A DNA stretch of 6,820 nucleotides from JBDTLH01 sp039934875 (GTDB lineage: Bacteria; Acidobacteriota; Terriglobia; Terriglobales; Acidobacteriaceae), in assembly GCA_039934875.1 (NCBI GenBank), contig JBDTLH010000164.1, positions 1-6,820 of the forward strand, written 5' to 3'. This document shows positions 1-4,213 of the stretch, piece by piece. The notes under the pieces were generated by a model. The model saw only the letters and a list, made by a program, of their open reading frames with translations, was not told where the DNA came from and ran no database searches. A program made the position numbers and the translations under genes. Positions within the stretch are counted from its first letter, which is position 1, and each line of letters opens with the position of its first letter.

Positions 1-2
1 CC

Positions 3-467
3 TGCGGAGCACAGGAACCGCAACCCCCGAATGGACAGCCGCCCCCGCCAACGGCTATGGCCGGTCAGGCAAATAGCTCGACGGTATCGGGCAAGGTGAG
101 CGAATTCACCAAAGGGCCGGACGGTCAGACCAATGGATTTAAACTGACAAACGGGACGGTGGTGCATTTGCCACCCGATTTGCAGCGGCAGACCTATGGG
201 GCGGTTGACAAAGGGATAAAGGTCGAAGCGATGGGAATGGCCCGGCAAATTGACGGCCAGCAGGTGGTCGATGCACAATCTATCCGGTTGAACGGACAGC
301 AGTATGTCTCGACCGCGCCGCCGCCTCCACCGCCAGGAGGACCTGGCGCGGGGGGACCGCCTCCGCCAAATGGGCGGATGGGAGCGCCACCCCCGCCGCC
401 GCCGAATGGCTCCGCTCCGATGCCGGATCCGAACGCGCCCCCTACCCCTGCTCCTAACCCTCGTTAA
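3..467 (+). CDS. Probable secreted or lipoprotein-like protein with proline-rich tail, 5' partial
   Basis: The frame is open to the left edge of the window. The first in-frame ATG (57) has no Shine-Dalgarno sequence, and the frame before it already reads as Pro-rich protein (PQPPNGQPPPP), so the true start is probably outside the window. The first complete codon is Cys followed by Gly-Ala-Gln, which would suit the +1 Cys of a lipobox, but the residues before it are missing. The middle part (VSGKVSEFTKG to AQSIRLNG, about bases 84-296) alternates short hydrophobic strands with Gly/Asn turns, like small OB-fold or DUF5666-type periplasmic domains. The last ~50 residues are runs of Pro separated by Gly and Asn, probably disordered and exposed outside the cytoplasm. 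Function is unknown. It is separated from the ISC operon by a stem-loop and a promoter, so it is probably a separate unit. Confidence 0.7.
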   Translation, partial: CGAQEPQPPNGQPPPPTAMAGQANSSTVSGKVSEFTKGPDGQTNGFKLTNGTVVHLPPDLQRQTYGAVDKGIKVEAMGMARQIDGQQVVDAQSIRLNGQQYVSTAPPPPPPGGPGAGGPPPPNGRMGAPPPPPPNGSAPMPDPNAPPTPAPNPR

Positions 468-480
468 ACTTGTCAAAACC

Positions 481-516
481 CTCAGGCGAACGGGCTAGAA
501 GCTAAGTTCGCCTGAG
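481..516 (+). terminator. Stem-loop, probable transcription terminator after the upstream gene
   Basis: A perfect 11-bp inverted repeat, CTCAGGCGAAC (481-491) and GTTCGCCTGAG (506-516), encloses a 14-base loop. It begins 13 bases after the stop codon of the upstream gene. No strong T-run follows (only ATTTG), so efficient intrinsic termination on the + strand is uncertain. The A-run before the left arm gives a short T-run when read on the minus strand. It sits immediately before the predicted -35 box of the isc promoter, so it may insulate that promoter. Confidence 0.55.
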
Positions 517-520
517 CGAT

Positions 521-549
521 TTGCTAACCTCCGTTCCCGCGAGTAGAAT
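521..549 (+). promoter_or_regulatory. Predicted sigma70-type promoter of the isc operon
   Basis: TTGCTA (521-526) matches the -35 consensus at 4 of 6 positions, and TAGAAT (544-549) matches the -10 consensus at 5 of 6, with the optimal 17-base spacer. This predicts a transcription start near 556-557 and a leader of about 67 bases before the iscR ATG. It is the best promoter-like pair I found in the iscR upstream gap, and it lies directly after the stem-loop of the preceding gene. It has not been tested experimentally. Confidence 0.6.
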
Positions 550-550
550 T

Positions 551-575
551 AATTACGACTAGAAGAGTCGGATAT
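551..575 (+). promoter_or_regulatory. IscR type-1-like operator over the predicted transcription start
   Basis: The core GACT (557-560), AGAAG, AGTC (566-569) has exactly the GACT-N5-AGTC geometry of E. coli type-1 IscR sites, which bind [2Fe-2S]-IscR. The right flank GGATAT fits the consensus RRSTAT at 5 of 6 positions. The left flank AATTAC fits poorly. The site starts one base after the predicted -10 box and covers +1, so a bound dimer would block RNA polymerase. The next gene is iscR itself, so the natural reading is negative autoregulation of the whole operon by cluster-loaded IscR. Confidence 0.6.
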
Positions 576-623
576 CCGGCAAGCAAAGTAGGTCTGGCCT
601 AAGCTGTTAAAAGACTTCGACTT

Positions 624-1121
624 ATGCTGAAATTGACCAAGAAGACGGATTACGGGCTGATCGCTCTCAAGCACCTGGCGGAATGCGGGCTCCCCGCCGC
701 CAGCGCCAAGGAGATTGCCGACGCATACCGGCTGCCGCAGGAGGCGTTGGCAAAGATTTTGCAGAGGCTGGCCAAGCAAGGTCTGCTGGTTTCGCACCAG
801 GGAAGTAATGGCGGCTATGGCCTGGCTCGCAACGCCGGGCAAATCAGTGCGTTGGAGGTGATTCAGGCGATTGATGGGGATGTATTCATCACCTCCTGCA
901 CCACCAGCCACAAGGAATGCGGGCAGCACGATAATTGCACCATCCGTGAGCCGCTGCGCAAGGTGAACAGCAGCATCCGCGGGCTGCTTGCAAGAATCAA
1001 GATAAGCGACATGCGGGAGGCGGAGGCGGACGAAGCCGATCCGATGGAAACGGCACTGGAACGCGCAAGCGATATGCAGCCGCATATGAGACAACCGGAA
1101 CTGGTAAGAATCAGCAATTAG
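624..1121 (+). CDS. iscR: Rrf2-family Fe-S cluster-sensing transcriptional regulator IscR
   Basis: 165 residues, close to the usual IscR length. The N-terminus (LTKKTDYGLIALKHLAE) is the first helix of the Rrf2 winged helix. Residues 25-50 form the helix-turn-helix (AKEIADAYRLPQEALAKILQRLAKQGLL), and SNGGYGLAR (61-69) is the conserved wing. Three cysteines, C92, C99 and C105 (spacing x6, x5), are the expected [2Fe-2S] ligands. E. coli IscR has x5, x5 plus His107. Here the residue three after the last Cys is Arg, so the fourth ligand differs or is missing. The helix after the cluster loop is the usual dimerisation helix, and a polar Glu/Asp-rich tail follows. The ATG has no clear Shine-Dalgarno sequence. 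It is the first gene of the operon, behind a promoter with an IscR-like palindrome, which favours IscR over other Rrf2 proteins (SufR-like, NsrR, RirA). Confidence 0.88.
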   Translation: MLKLTKKTDYGLIALKHLAECGLPAASAKEIADAYRLPQEALAKILQRLAKQGLLVSHQGSNGGYGLARNAGQISALEVIQAIDGDVFITSCTTSHKECGQHDNCTIREPLRKVNSSIRGLLARIKISDMREAEADEADPMETALERASDMQPHMRQPELVRISN

Positions 1122-1127
1122 GAGAGG
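1120..1127 (+). promoter_or_regulatory. Ribosome binding site that fixes the iscS start
   Basis: AGGAGAGG (1120-1127) overlaps the iscR stop. GGAG (1121-1124) lies 8 bases before the ATG at 1133, an ideal spacing. The in-frame GTG at 1127 would be only 2 bases after it and is not usable, so 1133 is chosen as the start. The overlap with the iscR stop suggests translational coupling. Confidence 0.8.
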
Positions 1128-1132
1128 TGGAG

Positions 1133-2428
1133 ATGGGCATCAGCGTACAGACAGTAACTGAGACAACGACGGCAAATGGGATGGGGCATCTGATCGAACC
1201 GGCGGCAGTGGAGTTGCCGATCTATCTTGATAATCATGCGACCACGCCGCTTGATCCGCGGGTGCTGGAGGCGATGCTGCCGTATTTGACCACCAAGTTC
1301 GGCAATGCGGCGAGCCGCAACCACAGCTTCGTCTGGGTGGCGGAAGAAGCGGTCGAAAACGCACGCACCCAGATCGCGAAGCTGATTGGGGCGACGGCCA
1401 AGGAGATCATCTTTACCTCCGGCGCCACGGAATCGAACAACCTCGCGCTCAAAGGCGTGGTCGAGATGTATCGCGAGAAGGGCAACCAAATCATTACCGC
1501 GGTGACCGAGCACAAAGCGGTGCTTGACACGTGCAAGCATTTGGAGAAATTCGGCACGCGAGTAACTTATCTGCCGGTGCAGGCGGACGGGTTGATCGAT
1601 CTCGAAGACCTGAAGCGCGCGATCGATGAGAAGACGATTCTGGTCTCGATCATGTTCGCTAATAATGAGATGGGCGTGATCCAGCCGGTGGCGGAGATCG
1701 GGAAGATATGCCGTGAGCGCGGGGTGCTCTTCCACACCGATGGGGTGCAGGCGGTGGGCAAGGTGCCGGTGGATGTGAATGCACTCAACATCGATATGCT
1801 CTCGCTCTCGGCGCACAAGATCTACGGCCCCAAGGGAGTCGGTGGGTTGTATGTCCGGCGCAAGAATCCGCGGGTGCAGTTGTCGGCGCAGATCGACGGC
1901 GGCGGACACGAGCGCGGCATGAGGTCGGGCACACTCAACGTTCCAGGCATTGTGGGACTAGGCAAGGCCTGCGAGTTAGCGGGCGAGGAGCTGCCTGAGG
2001 AGACGGCGCGCCTGAGCTATCTGCGGGACAAATTGATGAACACTTTGAAGGACAACCTCGATATGGTGTTCATCAACGGCAGCATGGAGCCGGGCAGGCA
2101 CCTGCCGGGCAACCTGAACATGAGCTTCCTCTATGTAGAGGGCGAGTCGTTGCTGATGGGCATCAGCGAAATCGCGGTTTCTTCGGGGTCGGCATGCACC
2201 TCGGCGACGCTGGAGCCATCCTATGTATTGAAGGCGTTGGGATTGGGCGACGATGTGGCGCACAGTTCCATTCGATTTGGAATCGGACGGTTCACCACGG
2301 AAGCCGAGATCGATTACGTCGCCGACAAAGTGATTGATGTGGTGCGCAAGTTGCGCGAACTCTCTCCGCTGTATGAGATGGCGAAAGAGGGAATTGATTT
2401 GAGCAAGATCGATTGGCAGGCGCACTAA
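1133..2428 (+). CDS. iscS: Cysteine desulfurase IscS (group I, PLP-dependent)
   Basis: 431 residues. It removes sulfur from L-cysteine, giving alanine and an enzyme persulfide that is passed to IscU in the cytosol. Visible landmarks: YLDNHATTPLDPRV (31-44), the counterpart of the YLDxxATTP opening; SGATESNN (96-103) in the PLP phosphate region; H127 in TEHKAV, equivalent to catalytic His104 of E. coli; HTDGVQAVGK (201-210) with the PLP-nitrogen Asp; SAHK (226-229) with PLP Schiff-base Lys229; RSGTLN (264-269); and the mobile loop SSGSACTS with active-site Cys355. The C-terminus LYEMAKEGIDLSKIDWQAH matches the IscU-docking tail typical of true IscS rather than SufS or NifS. The N-terminus is about 25 residues longer than E. 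coli IscS. An internal ATG (1181) would shorten it but lacks a good ribosome site. It starts 11 bases after iscR. Confidence 0.97.
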   Translation: MGISVQTVTETTTANGMGHLIEPAAVELPIYLDNHATTPLDPRVLEAMLPYLTTKFGNAASRNHSFVWVAEEAVENARTQIAKLIGATAKEIIFTSGATESNNLALKGVVEMYREKGNQIITAVTEHKAVLDTCKHLEKFGTRVTYLPVQADGLIDLEDLKRAIDEKTILVSIMFANNEMGVIQPVAEIGKICRERGVLFHTDGVQAVGKVPVDVNALNIDMLSLSAHKIYGPKGVGGLYVRRKNPRVQLSAQIDGGGHERGMRSGTLNVPGIVGLGKACELAGEELPEETARLSYLRDKLMNTLKDNLDMVFINGSMEPGRHLPGNLNMSFLYVEGESLLMGISEIAVSSGSACTSATLEPSYVLKALGLGDDVAHSSIRFGIGRFTTEAEIDYVADKVIDVVRKLRELSPLYEMAKEGIDLSKIDWQAH

Positions 2429-2430
2429 GT

Positions 2431-2472
2431 GGCTAAGAAGGACGCGAGTCACGGGCTGATGCTTTAGCTCGC
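2431..2472 (+). repeat. 42-bp hairpin repeat, copy 1
   Basis: Begins two bases after the iscS stop. The unit starts GGCTAAGAAGG, contains GTCACGGGCTGATGC and ends TTTAGCTCGC. Its last 25 bases (2448-2472) are identical to those of copy 2, which follows directly. The GCTAA near the start can pair with TTAGC near the end, so each unit can fold as a hairpin. A third, diverged copy lies after iscA (3459-3500). It is probably a short interspersed or REP-like element. Confidence 0.75.
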
Positions 2473-2513
2473 AGCTAAGAGGGGCATGGTCACGGGCTGA
2501 TGCTTTAGCTCGC
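2473..2513 (+). repeat. 42-bp hairpin repeat, copy 2 (41 bp)
   Basis: Directly abuts copy 1 as a tandem duplicate. It opens AGCTAAGAGG, is one base shorter in the middle, and shares an identical 25-base right half (2489-2513). AGCTAA (2473-2478) and TTAGCT (2505-2510) are inverted and can form the hairpin stem. A 7-bp tandem motif, ACTCGGG then ACCCGGG (2515-2528), follows immediately. The iscU ribosome site lies about 25 bases further on. Confidence 0.75.
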
Positions 2514-2568
2514 GACTCGGGACCCGGGACTTACAACAGTCTGGAAATACGCAGGGAGATAAGAAGAT

Positions 2569-3003
2569 ATGGCATACAGCAATAAAGTAATCGACCACTA
2601 CGCAAATCCACGCAATGTTGGCACGCTCGACAAGAGCTCGCAAGAGGTTGGCACGGGCATGGTGGGTGCGCCGGAGTGCGGCGACGTCATGCGTTTGCAG
2701 ATCAAGGTGAATCCGGAGACACAGATCATCGAGGATGCGAAGTTCAAGACCTTCGGCTGCGGATCGGCCATCGCGTCGAGTTCGTTGGCAACGGAGTGGG
2801 TCAAGGGCAAGACTGTGGATGAAGCGATGACCATTCGCAACACAGAGATCGTTAGGGAGTTGTCGCTGCCGCCGGTGAAGATCCACTGTTCAGTGCTGGC
2901 GGAAGATGCGATTCGCGCGGCCATCGGTGATTGGAAGAAGAAGCAGGGTTCGGCGGTGAATGAAGCACAGGCGGTGAAGGTCCCGGCGGAGACGAGCGCA
3001 TAG
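2569..3003 (+). CDS. iscU: Fe-S cluster assembly scaffold IscU
   Basis: 144 residues, slightly longer than E. coli IscU because of a polar tail after residue 125. It is the scaffold on which [2Fe-2S] and [4Fe-4S] clusters are built from IscS-derived sulfur. The opening MAYSNKVIDHYANPRNVG is the canonical IscU start. All ligands are present: C37 with D39 (GAPECGDVM), C64 (FGCGSAIASSS) and H106-C107. LPPVK (100-104) is the sequence recognised by the chaperone HscA, and both chaperone genes lie downstream. There is no NifU-type C-terminal domain. GGGAG at 2554-2558 lies 10 bases before the ATG. The spacer from iscS (140 bases) is unusually long for an operon and is mostly repeat DNA. Confidence 0.97.
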   Translation: MAYSNKVIDHYANPRNVGTLDKSSQEVGTGMVGAPECGDVMRLQIKVNPETQIIEDAKFKTFGCGSAIASSSLATEWVKGKTVDEAMTIRNTEIVRELSLPPVKIHCSVLAEDAIRAAIGDWKKKQGSAVNEAQAVKVPAETSA

Positions 3004-3062
3004 CTGTCAGCTATCAGCTCTCTGCTTTTGCTGAGAGCTTATAAGCTGAGAGCTGAGAGCTT
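3004..3062 (+). repeat. AGCT-rich simple repeat with hairpins between iscU and iscA
   Basis: Almost the whole 64-base spacer is made of AGCT units such as CAGCTATCAGCTCTC and GCTGAGAGCTGAGAGC. AGCTCTC (3016-3022) pairs with GAGAGCT (3033-3039), extended by two G-C pairs around a TTTT loop. TCAGCTCTC (3014-3022) can instead pair with GAGAGCTGA (3048-3056). AGCTTATAAGCT (3036-3047) is a perfect 12-bp palindrome. These alternatives are mutually exclusive. The distal part also supplies the only GAGAG near the iscA start, so folding could affect iscA translation. Confidence 0.7.
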
Positions 3063-3067
3063 GCTTT

Positions 3068-3457
3068 ATGGCCGTCGAACTACATAGTCCGGTGATGAGC
3101 CCCACCAATGCTCCGAGTACGGGCAAAGTGGTGCAGGTGACCCAGCGCGCGCTCGCGAAGATCCGGTCGGCGATGGTGAAGGAGAACGTTTCGCCGGAGC
3201 AGGGGGGCTTGCGTCTGGGGGTGCAGGGCGGCGGTTGTTCGGGGTTGAGCTACAACATCCGTTTCGATTCGCAGCCCCGAGAGCGCGACCGCGTGTATGA
3301 ATATGACGGAGTGCGCGTCTTCGTCGATCCCAAATCGTTTATCTATCTGCACGGCATGGTGCTGGATTATGAAGAGTCGCTGATGAAGCAGGGATTCAAT
3401 TTTGTGAATCCGAATTCATCGAAGTCATGCGGATGCGGCTCGAGCTTCAGCGCGTAA
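3068..3457 (+). CDS. iscA: A-type Fe-S carrier protein IscA
   Basis: 129 residues. The A-type (HesB/IscA) domain runs from VVQVTQRALAKIRSAM (21-36) to the C-terminus. The three conserved cysteines are C57 in GGGCSGL and C121/C123 in CGCGSSF, which bind iron or a cluster between subunits. LRLGVQGGGCSGLSYNIRFD and the segment ending LDYEESLMKQGFNFVNPN are family hallmarks. About 20 extra polar residues precede the domain compared with E. coli IscA (107 residues). An ATG at 3095 would remove half of them. Neither start has a strong ribosome site; only GAGAG about 10 bases before 3068. The position between iscU and hscB matches the classical isc order, so IscA is preferred over ErpA or SufA, which share these motifs. 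Confidence 0.93.
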   Translation: MAVELHSPVMSPTNAPSTGKVVQVTQRALAKIRSAMVKENVSPEQGGLRLGVQGGGCSGLSYNIRFDSQPRERDRVYEYDGVRVFVDPKSFIYLHGMVLDYEESLMKQGFNFVNPNSSKSCGCGSSFSA

Positions 3458-3458
3458 G

Positions 3459-3500
3459 AGCTAAGAAGGCCATGAGTCACGGGCTTGAGGTTTAGCTCGC
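3459..3500 (+). repeat. 42-bp hairpin repeat, copy 3 (diverged)
   Basis: Begins two bases after the iscA stop, the same offset that copy 1 has from the iscS stop. It opens AGCTAAGAAGG, then CATGAGTCACGGGC, and ends TTTAGCTCGC. It differs from copies 1 and 2 mainly in the five bases TGAGG versus GATGC in the loop. GAGCTAA (3458-3464) and TTAGCTC (3492-3498) form a 7-bp stem. Conserved arms with a variable loop suggest selection for, or replication through, the hairpin form. Confidence 0.72.
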
Positions 3501-3524
3501 GAGCCGTGGCCGGTGATTTCTTGC

Positions 3525-3530
3525 AGAGGA
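3525..3530 (+). promoter_or_regulatory. Ribosome binding site supporting the hscB start at 3534
   Basis: AGAGGA lies three bases before the ATG at 3534, which is close but usable. The alternative in-frame GTG at 3513 has only scattered G residues before it. No start codon exists between 3534 and the J-domain, so 3534 is favoured. Confidence 0.55.
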
Positions 3531-3533
3531 TGG

Positions 3534-4202
3534 ATGTTAGAACCAGCACGCGAAAGTCGGAACCCGAAACCCGAAACTACTCCGGATTATTTCCAGGTAT
3601 TCGGACTGGTCCGGAAATTGACGCTGGATCCGGCCGAACTGGAGAAAGAGTTCTATGCACAGTCGCGCAAGCTGCATCCCGACCGTTTTGCGGGCAAATC
3701 CGTGGAGGAGCAGGAGTGGGCGACGGAGCAATCGTCACTGCTGAATGATGCCTATCGCACTTTGAAGGACCCGATTGCGCGCACGGAATATCTGCTCTCA
3801 TTGGAGGGCGTGAACATGGAAGAGCAGTCGCGGTCGGCCAGCGATTCGGCACGAGCGAGCGGGACGGAGAAGAAACAAGTCGTTCCTCCGGAGTTGCTGG
3901 AGGAGGTCTTCGAGATGAATATGCAGTTGCAGGAGATGAAGATGGCGCACCAGATGGGGGAAGAGCCTGATGCGGAGACACAGCAGGGACTCGAAGCGTC
4001 GCGGGCGAATTTTCAAAGCAAGCTGAGCGGGATCGATGAAGATTTGAAGGCGCAGTGGACACGGTGGGACGCAGTAGTGGATTGCGGCGCCGCGGACGGG
4101 ACAATAGGGGCCGAAGTGCGCGATGCAATGGTCGAGGTATTGAACCGCAGAAGCTACGTGCGGAACCTGGTGCGGGATGTGGGCGCGGCGCTGGACGGCT
4201 AG
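3534..4202 (+). CDS. hscB: J-domain co-chaperone HscB
   Basis: 222 residues. It brings cluster-loaded IscU to HscA and stimulates the HscA ATPase. The J-domain spans about 18-90: DYFQVFGL at its start (18-25), the invariant HPD at 48-50 (KLHPDRF), then LLNDAYRTLKDPIARTEYLL, typical of HscB. A polar Ser/Arg/Glu linker (about 94-116) is longer than in E. coli HscB (171 residues). The C-terminal three-helix IscU-binding domain starts at VPPELLEEVFEMNMQLQE and ends LNRRSYVRNLVRDV, the usual closing motif. No N-terminal zinc-type cysteine cluster is seen. The first 17 residues are Arg/Pro-rich and partly encoded by a 7-bp tandem repeat (3562-3575), so they look like recruited spacer DNA. hscA follows after 11 bases. 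Confidence 0.93.
   Translation: MLEPARESRNPKPETTPDYFQVFGLVRKLTLDPAELEKEFYAQSRKLHPDRFAGKSVEEQEWATEQSSLLNDAYRTLKDPIARTEYLLSLEGVNMEEQSRSASDSARASGTEKKQVVPPELLEEVFEMNMQLQEMKMAHQMGEEPDAETQQGLEASRANFQSKLSGIDEDLKAQWTRWDAVVDCGAADGTIGAEVRDAMVEVLNRRSYVRNLVRDVGAALDG
3562..3578 (+). repeat. 7-bp tandem repeat (ACCCGAA) inside the hscB N-terminus
   Basis: ACCCGAA occurs at 3562-3568 and 3569-3575, followed by a partial ACT. It encodes part of the Asn-Pro-Lys-Pro-Glu-Thr stretch before the J-domain. A related pair, ACTCGGG and ACCCGGG plus ACT, lies at 2515-2531 after copy 2 of the 42-bp repeat. Confidence 0.6.
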
Positions 4203-4204
4203 TG

Positions 4205-4209
4205 AAGGA
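4205..4209 (+). promoter_or_regulatory. Ribosome binding site deciding the hscA start
   Basis: AAGGA lies four bases before the ATG at 4214. The in-frame GTG at 4202 overlaps the hscB stop but has no ribosome site, and it would add only four residues before the normal HscA start. The closeness to the hscB stop suggests coupled translation of the chaperone pair. Confidence 0.65.
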
Positions 4210-4213
4210 CAGA

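Noticed and set aside
304..498. Small + strand frame (64 codons) inside the proline-rich tail
   Set aside because: It is an Arg-rich out-of-frame reading of the Pro codons (CCG/CCN shifted), with no ribosome site of its own that I can support.
549..1094. Minus-strand frame across iscR (181 codons)
   Set aside because: It covers the promoter/operator and iscR in antisense, with no recognisable domain. The iscR reading explains the sequence.
1127..1132. GTG start for iscS at 1127
   Set aside because: It is too close to the GGAG ribosome site (2 bases). The ATG at 1133 has ideal 8-base spacing.
1118..1909. Long open frame on the minus strand across iscS (263 codons)
   Set aside because: It is antisense to a strongly conserved gene, has Arg/His/Leu-rich shadow composition typical of GC-rich DNA, and shows no family motifs.
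2431..2513. Possible CRISPR array from the two identical 25-base segments
   Set aside because: There are only two abutting copies with a ~41-bp period. The sequence between the identical blocks is itself a repeat arm, so there are no unique spacers.
4055..4213. Upstream extension of hscA (GTG at 4055) overlapping hscB by about 150 bases
   Set aside because: The extra 53 residues resemble no Hsp70 sequence and lie over the conserved HscB C-terminus. The ATG at 4214 has a ribosome site and gives the normal Hsp70 start.
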